A stretch of DNA of 64,000 bases from CAWFGW01 sp963815495 (GTDB lineage: Bacteria; Bacteroidota; Bacteroidia; Cytophagales; JAAEPT01). Below are positions 29,105 to 37,168 of this stretch, in pieces (position 1 is the stretch's first letter; each line of letters opens with the position of its first letter). The position numbers were made by a program, and so were the translations under genes. The notes under the pieces are model-generated. The model worked only from the letters and a program-made list of their open reading frames with translations. It searched no databases and was not told the DNA's origin. The stretch spans positions 434,001 to 498,000 of the forward strand of contig CAWFGW010000007.1 of NCBI GenBank assembly GCA_963815495.1. The letters run 5' to 3'.

Positions 29105-29559
29105 ATTGACCTTTCGTCTGCAGGTTTTTGTTAAAAATAGTTTCCACTGATCAGTAGTGTGAGTTGATATCTTTTATAAGCATTCGGCTCAAGCCGCCTG
29201 GGCTTTTCCTTTTTCATTGATGGCAACGGAAACAAAAATCTAGACGATTAGGTCGACTAGTATTAACGGCACTAGGACGCACAGTTTATGTGCTTTTCAC
29301 ATTCCCAAATCGTCACATGAAACGCGAAAATTGCAAAAAAAACTAAGTTTGTCTGTAAACTATAGGTTAATCAAAAAACAAATGAAGTTAAGTTGAAGCA
29401 TAGAAAATTGTCTTTACCAGAAACGAAACAATCTCATTGTTTTTAGATGCTGTTCCAAAGCCTGTGTCTGTTGGTAGGTTTTGCCATTGTTTACGTCATC
29501 ATTGTGAACGGAACAAAGTGGCGTGCGGCAATCTCTCTTTTGTGAAAACGAATGTTTGG
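29105..29559. repeat. Dispersed intergenic repeat, copy 2 (split)
   Basis: Two blocks (29105-29326 and 29492-29559) match the copy at 19378-19694, separated here by about 165 bp of unrelated sequence. It fills most of the 589-bp gap between the helicase gene and the zinc-ribbon gene next to the recombinase. No gene is seen in this gap. Confidence 0.78.
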
Positions 29560-29654
29560 ATTACAATGCGCAGATTCCATAGCAAAGTGTAGAATTAGGT
29601 TGGAATTTGTCATATGAAAGGTCTGCACCATTCTACGAACCACCATGAACGCTT

Positions 29655-30023
29655 TTATTTCTCCATATACTCCTGCCACTCCACCAGCAAATACTTCTTC
29701 TTCCCTTCTGTTTCGATTTCCAAGAACCCAAAATCGTAGCAAAACAGGTACACCTGTCCTTTTTGGTTTTTCCAGTAGTGGGTAAAGTACTTCGGGTTAA
29801 ATCCTTCAGCAAGTAACTTTTCTTTGCGAAGCGTAGTGAAACCACTTTTGTTGTATTGTTTTAAAATTTTACGGTTTGTTTTCAGTTGCTTGTCTACTTG
29901 TAAAAAAAACTGTTCGTGAATAATTCTATTTTCATATTGAGCTGTTGACCTACAGTTGGGTGAACAATAAATTTTATCTCTTCTTCCTTTTATCGTATCA
30001 CCACAGGTTGGACAAATTTTCAT
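29655..30023 (-). CDS. Small zinc-ribbon protein divergent from the array recombinase
   Basis: 122 residues. The N-terminus MKICPTCGDTIKGRRDKIYC plus SPNCRS forms a CxxC...CxxxC zinc ribbon of the kind seen in DUF2116/FYVE-like small proteins. The rest is basic and aromatic (KNQKGQVYLFCYDFGFLEI). It is divergently transcribed from the recombinase across an 81-bp region containing inverted repeats, so it may be a regulator or accessory factor of the array system. I do not know a characterised homologue. Confidence 0.72.
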   Translation of the reverse strand: MKICPTCGDTIKGRRDKIYCSPNCRSTAQYENRIIHEQFFLQVDKQLKTNRKILKQYNKSGFTTLRKEKLLAEGFNPKYFTHYWKNQKGQVYLFCYDFGFLEIETEGKKKYLLVEWQEYMEK

Positions 30024-30025
30024 AA

Positions 30026-30072
30026 GCGTATATTATACGGTTAATATACGTATGTTATGCGTATAATATACG
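30026..30072. promoter_or_regulatory. Inverted-repeat operator candidate between zinc-ribbon gene and recombinase
   Basis: CGTATATTATACG (30027-30039) and its exact reverse complement CGTATAATATACG (30060-30072) are 20 bp apart, with a related half-site TAATATACGTAT between them. Both divergent genes start just outside, at 30023 and 30105. The symmetry suggests binding of a dimeric repressor controlling both. Confidence 0.7.
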
Positions 30073-30104
30073 TTTAAAGCAATTAAGTTTTTTGATTTTT
30101 GGTT

Positions 30105-31235
30105 ATGGAAAAATTACAAAACATCACTTTGCGTCATTATGTAATTAAAGATGAAAAATGCATTGGCATCTTATTCTATCCTAACAAAGTTATTCAAGCT
30201 TTAATCAAACAACTTCCCAGTGTAAAGTGGAGCAATGAACATCAGGTAGTCTATGTAAAAAACACGAAAGAAAACCTTACCGCTATTTATAAACAGTTTA
30301 GAGGTGTGGCATGGATAAATGCGAAATATTTCTTCAAAAACAGGCCTGTAAATCACCTAGAGACGGGGAATGGAGATATTAGTTGGGTTGAAAAACGAAC
30401 GGTAGAAAGTGATTATAAAGTTTGTCCGAAAGAATATTTGCAAAAGCTGCAACTCAAGCGTTATGCAAACAACACGATTAAAACCTATGTAACTTGTTTT
30501 GAACGATTTATCAATCATTACAAAAACACGGAAATAAACACATTGGATGAAAATGATATCCGAGACTATCTCTCCTATTTACATAAAAAGAAACTATCCA
30601 CTTCCTACATCAACCAATCAGTGAATGCCATTAAATTTTATTACGAAGTAGTGCACAACATGCCTAACCGGTTCTATGAGATTGAGCGGCCAATCAAAGA
30701 ACATAAGCTGCCCAAGGTAATCTCAAAAGAGGAAGTCTTGGCAATTATCAACCACACCAATAACATCAAACACCGCTGTATTGTATCACTACTATATTCT
30801 GCTGGACTGCGAAGAAGTGAGTTAATTAACCTAAAAATCAGCGATATAGATAGTAAACGAATGGTTATTCGAGTAGAAGGTGCTAAGGGAAATAAAGATC
30901 GGTTAACCCTACTTTCCACTACCGTTTTGAATGATTTACGGGAATATTTTAAAGAATGGAGGCCTAAGAAGTGGTTGTTTGAAGGTGAAAACGGAACACT
31001 TTATTCTCCCACGAGTATTGCTAAAATAATCAATCAGGCAGCGCTTAAGGCTAATGTAAGAAAAAAAGTAACCCCACACATGCTTCGCCACAGTTTCGCA
31101 ACTCATTTGTTAGAAAATGGTACAGACTTGAGAAACATACAAGTTTTACTTGGACATAATTCATTAGAGACCACTCAAATTTATACACATGTTGCAGTAA
31201 ACGCTTTTAATAAAATCAAAAACTTACTAGATTGA
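30105..31235 (+). CDS. Tyrosine recombinase of the cassette array (XerC/D-like, not IntI)
   Basis: 376 residues from the ATG at 30105; a TTG at 30099 is less likely. Residues 1-80 form an extra N-terminal domain (FYPNKVIQALIKQLPSVKW) seen in many Bacteroidota recombinases. A SAM-like core-binding domain (about 110-190) and the catalytic domain follow, with R236 (AGLRRSE), K261 (GAKGNKD), H325 and R328 (TPHMLRHSFATHLL), H351 (LLGHNS) and Y360 (IYTHV), so it should be active. The extra helix that IntI has between the second and third catalytic patches is absent: LFEGENGTLYSPTS runs straight into the HxLRH box. The gene points toward the cassettes, not away from them as in classical integrons. 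Confidence 0.92.
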   Translation: MEKLQNITLRHYVIKDEKCIGILFYPNKVIQALIKQLPSVKWSNEHQVVYVKNTKENLTAIYKQFRGVAWINAKYFFKNRPVNHLETGNGDISWVEKRTVESDYKVCPKEYLQKLQLKRYANNTIKTYVTCFERFINHYKNTEINTLDENDIRDYLSYLHKKKLSTSYINQSVNAIKFYYEVVHNMPNRFYEIERPIKEHKLPKVISKEEVLAIINHTNNIKHRCIVSLLYSAGLRRSELINLKISDIDSKRMVIRVEGAKGNKDRLTLLSTTVLNDLREYFKEWRPKKWLFEGENGTLYSPTSIAKIINQAALKANVRKKVTPHMLRHSFATHLLENGTDLRNIQVLLGHNSLETTQIYTHVAVNAFNKIKNLLD

Positions 31236-31254
31236 ATAAAAACATATAAGCTGT

Positions 31255-31290
31255 ATATGCACACCGGTGTGCATATCCAACTGTTGTGAC
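31255..31290 (+). other. attI-like primary site with 22-bp palindrome
   Basis: The 48 bp between the recombinase stop and the first cassette hold a perfect 22-bp palindrome (31255-31276; half ATATGCACACC) followed by CCAACTGTTGTGAC, whose GTTGTGA (31283-31289) is the same core found at cassette ends. There is no full attC-like fold here, as expected of a double-stranded attI partner. The palindrome could also act as the recombinase gene's terminator or a recombinase-binding site. Confidence 0.6.
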
Positions 31291-32145
31291 ATAATAGATT
31301 TTTACTTTTTAAGCACTTGAATCTTCTTTTCCGCGCAGCATTTTTTTGGGCTGTTTAATGACAAAAAAAACAAGGTGTTTTGTACTAGTTTCTCTTTCTC
31401 CATCTCCACCTTTTTCTGTTCTTATCTGCTGGGCTTTTGTGGTTGGGGCTGCTTTTATTTGGTTACTTCTTCGGTTGGGTTGGCTCCGCTTAAAAAAATT
31501 AAGGCTGTTTATGACACCACTTTCATGAAACACTTGTCGGCTGTGGCTTTTTATTTTCTCAAGGTAAACTCCATTCTTAGTTTGTGCCTGATGGTGTAGT
31601 TTCTCGTGGCAGCTTCTTTGCCCGTGGCGGAATTTCGCCTTTGCTGTTCTATTCGTGGAATCAGCTCGCTACTTGTTTGCTTCTGTGGGGTCTGCTCCAT
31701 CTGATTTTTAAGCTTTTCTCTTTTTCAGGCTGTTTACTTCAACTAAGTTTTAAAGCGCAGCCAAATTGACTTCTGTTTTCATGGTTGGCTGTTTAATACA
31801 GTTGACTGTTTCGCCTTTACTCGCATATAAGATTAGAAACAGGTTCAGTGGTTAGTTTATTGGTTGCTGTGGTTTTCGCTCACCTCGCTTTTTGTTGGCT
31901 GTTTGGTCGCATTGTTTCTGCTAGTAAATCAGATGCTCTGATTGAAAAAAATATGCACAACATGGTACATAAAATCATAGCTTGGTTCTGTGGGTTGGGC
32001 GAGTTTGGTGTTTCATGGTCAGTGCGCCAATCTTGCAGATTGGCACGTAGGGTCGGAAAAATTTACGAGCCAATCTGCAAGATTGGCTTGGTGGTAAACC
32101 GAATCTTCTTTACTTTTAGACAAGCTACGATTTATGTACGTGGCG
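31284..32145 (+). mobile_element. Cassette 1: ORF-less cassette, 862-bp form
   Basis: No credible gene in any frame; the longest frames are short and low-complexity. The plus strand is rich in T and G, unlike gene-bearing cassettes. GGCTGTTT recurs at irregular intervals (GGGCTGTTTAATGAC, AAGGCTGTTTATGAC, CAGGCTGTTTACTTC, TTGGCTGTTTAATAC, TTGGCTGTTTGGTCG). Cassette 2 is the same except for T/C in AAGATTAGAAAC. Confidence 0.85.
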
Positions 32146-32151
32146 TTGTGA
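31955..32151 (+). repeat. attC-like site 1 (family A)
   Basis: Left core GCACAAC (31955), right core GTTGTGA (32145). Inner arms CAATCTTGCAGATTG (32028-32042) and its exact reverse complement (32071-32085). Outer arms GTACATAAAATCATAGCTTG and CTACGATTTATGTAC pair with bulges. Confidence 0.88.
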
Positions 32152-33007
32152 CATAATAGATTTTTACTTTTTAAGCACTTGAATCTTCTTTTCCGCGCAG
32201 CATTTTTTTGGGCTGTTTAATGACAAAAAAAACAAGGTGTTTTGTACTAGTTTCTCTTTCTCCATCTCCACCTTTTTCTGTTCTTATCTGCTGGGCTTTT
32301 GTGGTTGGGGCTGCTTTTATTTGGTTACTTCTTCGGTTGGGTTGGCTCCGCTTAAAAAAATTAAGGCTGTTTATGACACCACTTTCATGAAACACTTGTC
32401 GGCTGTGGCTTTTTATTTTCTCAAGGTAAACTCCATTCTTAGTTTGTGCCTGATGGTGTAGTTTCTCGTGGCAGCTTCTTTGCCCGTGGCGGAATTTCGC
32501 CTTTGCTGTTCTATTCGTGGAATCAGCTCGCTACTTGTTTGCTTCTGTGGGGTCTGCTCCATCTGATTTTTAAGCTTTTCTCTTTTTCAGGCTGTTTACT
32601 TCAACTAAGTTTTAAAGCGCAGCCAAATTGACTTCTGTTTTCATGGTTGGCTGTTTAATACAGTTGACTGTTTCGCCTTTACTCGCATATAAGATCAGAA
32701 ACAGGTTCAGTGGTTAGTTTATTGGTTGCTGTGGTTTTCGCTCACCTCGCTTTTTGTTGGCTGTTTGGTCGCATTGTTTCTGCTAGTAAATCAGATGCTC
32801 TGATTGAAAAAAATATGCACAACATGGTACATAAAATCATAGCTTGGTTCTGTGGGTTGGGCGAGTTTGGTGTTTCATGGTCAGTGCGCCAATCTTGCAG
32901 ATTGGCACGTAGGGTCGGAAAAATTTACGAGCCAATCTGCAAGATTGGCTTGGTGGTAAACCGAATCTTCTTTACTTTTAGACAAGCTACGATTTATGTA
33001 CGTGGCG
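32146..33007 (+). mobile_element. Cassette 2: ORF-less cassette, 862-bp form
   Basis: Direct duplicate of cassette 1, same length, with C instead of T in the AAGAT(T/C)AGAAAC word. No gene. Confidence 0.85.
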
Positions 33008-33013
33008 TTGTGA
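32817..33013 (+). repeat. attC-like site 2 (family A)
   Basis: Identical in layout to site 1: left core GCACAAC (32817), right core GTTGTGA (33007). Confidence 0.88.
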
Positions 33014-33971
33014 CATAATAGATTTATACTTTTTAAGCACTTGTAGCCTCTTTTCCGCGCAGCAATATTTTGGGCTGTTTAATGACAAAAAAATAAGGTG
33101 TTTTGTACTAGTTTCTCTTTATCCATTTCCACCTTTTTCTGTTCTTATTTGCTCGGCTTTTGTGGTTGGGGCTGCTCCCCTATTTTGATGCTTTTTCGGC
33201 TTATTGTCTTCCGCTTAAAAATTTATGGCTGTTTGTTGCAGCACTTTCACCAATCAGCTTGCGGTTGTGGCTGTTTAATCCTCAAAAGCTTGTCGTTATT
33301 TATTTGCATTGTGCCGGAACGGAATTGAGCCGTTTGCTTTGGGTACTTACTTTCTTTCCGTCACTTTGAAGGAAGCTTTTGAGGAGTTCTTCGGTGTTTT
33401 TTGCTGTTTGGTTATTTGTGGCGGCAGTTTCTCGTGGCGGCTCCTTTGCCCGTGGTGGAATTTCGCCTTTGCTGTTCTTTGCGTGGTATCAGGCGCTACT
33501 TGTTTGTTTCTGTGGGGTCTGCTCCATCTGATTTTTAAGCTTTTCTCTTTTTCAGGCTGTTTACTTCAACTAAGTTTTAAAGCGCAGCCAAATTGACTTC
33601 TGTTTTCATGGTTGGCTGTTTAATACTGTTGAGTTTTTTGCCTTTACTCGCATATAAGATTAGAAACAGGTTCAGTGGTTAGTTTATTGGTTGCTGTGGT
33701 TTTCGCACACCTCGCTTTTTGTTGGCTGTTTGGTCGCATTGTTTCTGCTGGTAAATCAGATGCTCTGATTGAAAAAATATGCACAACATGGTACATAAAA
33801 TCATAGCTTGGTTCTGTGGGTTGGGCGAGTTTGGTGTTTCATGGTCAGTGCGCCAATCTTGCAGATTGGCACGTAGGGTCGGAAAAATTTACGAGCCAAT
33901 CTGCAAGATTGGCTTGGTGGTAAACCGATTCTTCTTTACTTTTAGACAAGCTACGATTTATGTACGTGGCG
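33008..33971 (+). mobile_element. Cassette 3: ORF-less cassette, 964-bp form
   Basis: Shares both ends with cassettes 1-2 but has a different middle section (about 33170-33490) with extra GGCTGTTT copies (ATGGCTGTTTGTTGC, GTGGCTGTTTAATCC). No credible gene. Confidence 0.85.
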
Positions 33972-33977
33972 TTGTGA
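33781..33977 (+). repeat. attC-like site 3 (family A)
   Basis: Left core GCACAAC (33781), right core GTTGTGA (33971); inner arms as in site 1. Confidence 0.88.
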
Positions 33978-34935
33978 CATAATAGATTTATACTTTTTAA
34001 GCACTTGTAGCCTCTTTTCCGCGCAGCAATATTTTGGGCTGTTTAATGACAAAAAAATAAGGTGTTTTGTACTAGTTTCTCTTTATCCATTTCCACCTTT
34101 TTCTGTTCTTATTTGCTCGGCTTTTGTGGTTGGGGCTGCTCCCCTATTTTGATGCTTTTTCGGCTTATTGTCTTCCGCTTAAAAATTTATGGCTGTTTGT
34201 TGCAGCACTTTCACCAATCAGCTTGCGGTTGTGGCTGTTTAATCCTCAAAAGCTTGTCGTTATTTATTTGCATTGTGCCGGAACGGAATTGAGCCGTTTG
34301 CTTTGGGTACTTACTTTCTTTCCGTCACTTTGAAGGAAGCTTTTGAGGAGTTCTTCGGTGTTTTTTGCTGTTTGGTTATTTGTGGCGGCAGTTTCTCGTG
34401 GCGGCTCCTTTGCCCGTGGTGGAATTTCGCCTTTGCTGTTCTTTGCGTGGTATCAGGCGCTACTTGTTTGTTTCTGTGGGGTCTGCTCCATCTGATTTTT
34501 AAGCTTTTCTCTTTTTCAGGCTGTTTACTTCAACTAAGTTTTAAAGCGCAGCCAAATTGACTTCTGTTTTCATGGTTGGCTGTTTAATACTGTTGAGTTT
34601 TTTGCCTTTACTCGCATATAAGATCAGAAACAGGTTCAGTGGTTAGTTTATTGGTTGCTGTGGTTTTCGCACACCTCGCTTTTTGTTGGCTGTTTGGTCG
34701 CATTGTTTCTGCTGGTAAATCAGATGCTCTGATTGAAAAAATATGCACAACATGGTACATAAAATCATAGCTTGGTTCTGTGGGTTGGGCGAGTTTGGTG
34801 TTTCATGGTCAGTGCGCCAATCTTGCAGATTGGCACGTAGGGTCGGAAAAATTTACGAGCCAATCTGCAAGATTGGCTTGGTGGTAAACCGATTCTTCTT
34901 TACTTTTAGACAAGCTACGATTTATGTACGTGGCG
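33972..34935 (+). mobile_element. Cassette 4: ORF-less cassette, 964-bp form
   Basis: Near-identical copy of cassette 3 (T to C in AAGAT(T/C)AGAAAC). No credible gene. Confidence 0.85.
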
Positions 34936-34941
34936 TTATAC
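34745..34941 (+). repeat. attC-like site 4 (family A)
   Basis: Left core GCACAAC (34745), right core GTTATAC (34935). The right core belongs to cassette 5, whose own left core is GTATAAC. Confidence 0.88.
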
Positions 34942-34955
34942 TCAATGATTTTTAA

Positions 34956-35270
34956 ATGAACTGCAAAAAGAAACATTTCATTATTCAAGATATCAAACTA
35001 GCAATAGTTTACTTCTTCTCAATCGTCTCACTTTTGTTTTATGTGTTAATCTCATATAGAGAAATCGGAATAACCATTACAATCTTAGTGCTAAGTATCT
35101 TCGGCTTCATCTTCCTAAGAACTTATAAAAAAAGGACTTGTAAAAAAGGAGAAATCATGAATCGAAAATTCCTTAATGGATTCAATTTGTTACCTGACTA
35201 TTTAGAATGTAATAAATGTGGTTTAAAATATTATGCAGGAAAAAGTGATATTAGCAATGGACCTGATTAA
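34956..35270 (+). CDS. Small membrane protein with C-terminal half zinc-ribbon (cassette 5)
   Basis: 104 residues: two hydrophobic helices (LAIVYFFSIVSLLFYVLI; ITITILVLSIFGFIFL), a basic loop, then CNKCGLKYYAG near the end. First gene of cassette 5 (34936-35839); it starts 20 bp after the junction and overlaps the next gene. Function unknown. Confidence 0.65.
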   Translation: MNCKKKHFIIQDIKLAIVYFFSIVSLLFYVLISYREIGITITILVLSIFGFIFLRTYKKRTCKKGEIMNRKFLNGFNLLPDYLECNKCGLKYYAGKSDISNGPD

Positions 35271-35658
35271 AACTAAAATAACTATATCAAAATGGTTATT
35301 GATACCTGGTATGATTTACCACCTCTGCTTTACAACTATACCTGCTTTATTAATCACAATTTTCTTACTAGATACATGGTGGTTATTCGGAATAATATTG
35401 ACTCTTAATACTTTTATCGTTCTCAGATTAAAAGTTGACATATTTGCTACAAGTGAGTATCTATTGATCAATAAGACTCCACAAATACCCTATAATCAGA
35501 TAAAGAAATACGGAAGTATTTTTAACATCCATTATTTAATAATAGACAAAATTTACTTCCCTAAAAACATCCTCTTATTTCTACCTCCATTAAAAAAAAT
35601 AGAATTTGAAAACGCTAGCATGACAATACCAGAACTGATGGCGAAAAAAAGAGTATAA
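35233..35658 (+). CDS. Small membrane protein (cassette 5, second gene)
   Basis: 141 residues from the ATG at 35233, or 133 from 35257. Two transmembrane helices (LLIPGMIYHLCFTTIPALL; WWLFGIILTLNTFIVL) are followed by a cytoplasmic beta-rich tail (SEYLLINKTPQIPYNQIKKYG) that resembles PH-like membrane domains. It overlaps the preceding gene, so both are coupled. The stop codon TAA lies inside the left core GTATAAC of the cassette's own site. Confidence 0.65.
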   Translation: MQEKVILAMDLIKTKITISKWLLIPGMIYHLCFTTIPALLITIFLLDTWWLFGIILTLNTFIVLRLKVDIFATSEYLLINKTPQIPYNQIKKYGSIFNIHYLIIDKIYFPKNILLFLPPLKKIEFENASMTIPELMAKKRV

Positions 35659-35845
35659 CACAATGCATGAAGCCATACTGCTTCTGTGGGGTGAGACGCA
35701 CTTAAGGCTCTGGGTTAGCAACGGCAAATCTGCGATTTGTCTTGAGCTACGAAGAAATTAACAAGTCAAATCGCAGATTTGCCTTTGTGGTAAACAGATA
35801 CTACATTGTTTCAAAAACGTACGTCTCATGCATGGGGCGTTGTAA
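35653..35845 (+). repeat. attC-like site 5 (family B)
   Basis: Left core GTATAAC (35653) is the exact complement of the GTTATAC that opens the cassette. Right core GTTGTAA (35839). Inner arms CAAATCTGCGATTTG and its reverse complement. Confidence 0.88.
35778..35809 (+). promoter_or_regulatory. Promoter-like element inside attC-like site 5
   Basis: TTTG (35778-35781), 20 bp, TACATTGT (35802-35809): close to the Bacteroidota primary sigma factor consensus (TTTG, 19-21 bp, TANNTTTG). It would read into cassette 6. Confidence 0.4.
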
Positions 35846-35868
35846 AACATGACCCAACTATTTTTTTT

Positions 35869-36951
35869 ATGATAAACCTTCTTTTAAAATTTAACATTTA
35901 TCTCACATTCTTAACAATCATTACATCTTGTTCTGATGTTACAAATAACAATTTGGAAAAGAGTAAATGGGATGATTATAAAGACTCTTTATTTCTTAAG
36001 GATCATGTCAAATCTAAAACGGCTATTTCTCTTATTGAAAGTCTTAAATACAAATTAGTTGACTCTGATTACAATTCAGGTATCTTAAAAACCCCAACAC
36101 AATTAACTGATACCAATAAGCTTTTTAAGCTACTTAATACAGTTTTTACTGTTGACAAAGAGGAAACAAAAAAATCTATTAGTGAATTATTGTACTACAG
36201 TATTGACAACTTTGTGACAGATTTAAATCTATTAAAAGTAAGAATTGATTTGTATAATAACGTTCCTCTATCATTTATTAACAACCCTTATTCTAAACTT
36301 GAAAATACAACCATTGACCAATGGGCTTATAATCATTTTCATTCTCAAACAACCCTAGAGTCACTTAATAAACTAAAAGACATTCAAAATGAATTATTGG
36401 AGTTAGAAAAAATAAACTCAAAGAATTTAGATAATCTAGACACCAATATTTTTCATATTCAAAAGATAAAAACTGATTCACTAAAAAAACAGCTCAAAAC
36501 TAAATCTACGCCTGAACAACTATCTAATCTAAATCAATTGTGTAATCATTTCGTTGATTATATCGATTCACTGAAAAGTGAAATTCTTTTTTCAAACGAA
36601 CTATCCAATAAAGAATTCTCTAAGAGTACAAAAGTCTTTAACGAGCTTTTAATAGGTGATTATGTTATGACAAAACACGGAATGAAAATCGAAGTTGGTT
36701 TAGATGAGACCGTTGTGCTTTCCAATAAATTATATAATAAGTGTAATAGTTCTACCGAAAACCACTTTCTGTCTTTAACTCTTGATGGATTTTCAAATCC
36801 ACTGTACTCATCTAATCAAAACATGAAAAACCAATACTTCATACATTTAATGTTTAAAAAAACACCAACAATTATAGGTTTATATCAAATGGAAAAAATA
36901 AAATACAATGTGTTAAAAATGTATGATACAGTATTAGCCTGCTATGAATAA
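35869..36951 (+). CDS. Helical lipoprotein (cassette 6)
   Basis: 360 residues from MINLLLKFNIYLTFLTIITSC; the Cys in TSCSDVTNN is a lipobox Cys. The frame is open further upstream across the site, but that part is site sequence. The mature protein is predicted helical with coiled-coil-like stretches (LESLNKLKDIQNELLELEKI). Sole gene of cassette 6 (35840-37149). No family recognised. Confidence 0.68.
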   Translation: MINLLLKFNIYLTFLTIITSCSDVTNNNLEKSKWDDYKDSLFLKDHVKSKTAISLIESLKYKLVDSDYNSGILKTPTQLTDTNKLFKLLNTVFTVDKEETKKSISELLYYSIDNFVTDLNLLKVRIDLYNNVPLSFINNPYSKLENTTIDQWAYNHFHSQTTLESLNKLKDIQNELLELEKINSKNLDNLDTNIFHIQKIKTDSLKKQLKTKSTPEQLSNLNQLCNHFVDYIDSLKSEILFSNELSNKEFSKSTKVFNELLIGDYVMTKHGMKIEVGLDETVVLSNKLYNKCNSSTENHFLSLTLDGFSNPLYSSNQNMKNQYFIHLMFKKTPTIIGLYQMEKIKYNVLKMYDTVLACYE

Positions 36952-36956
36952 TGACG

Positions 36957-37158
36957 TTTTACAACATGGCCTATGATGCCAAAGCGTGTTCGGTGGGTTA
37001 CGCAAGTTCACTCCTACTTGCAGCCCCGCGAATTCTGCGAATTCGCAAAAAATGCGTTTGAAATATGTTTTACGAATTCGCAGAATTCGCTACTTTCAAC
37101 TAGCAAACAGCAAAACTATTTAATCACGCTTCAGCACATAGCCGAGGCGTTATGCCTC
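36957..37158 (+). repeat. attC-like site 6 (family C)
   Basis: TTTTACAAC (36957-36965) complements the cassette start GTTGTAAAA. Right core GTTATGCCTC (37149). Inner arms GCGAATTCTGCGAATTCGC and GCGAATTC-type reverse complement. Confidence 0.88.
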
Positions 37159-37168
37159 ATATTAAGAA

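Noticed and set aside
30105..31235. Calling the recombinase IntI
   Set aside because: The insertion between catalytic patches that defines IntI is missing, the protein has an extra N-terminal domain, and the Bacteroidota LFEG/YSPTSI region points to a XerC/D-like phage-integrase subfamily.
31309..34292. Open frames of 60-104 codons in the ORF-less cassettes
   Set aside because: They are low-complexity, occur in several overlapping frames of both strands, differ between the 862- and 964-bp forms and extend into site sequence.
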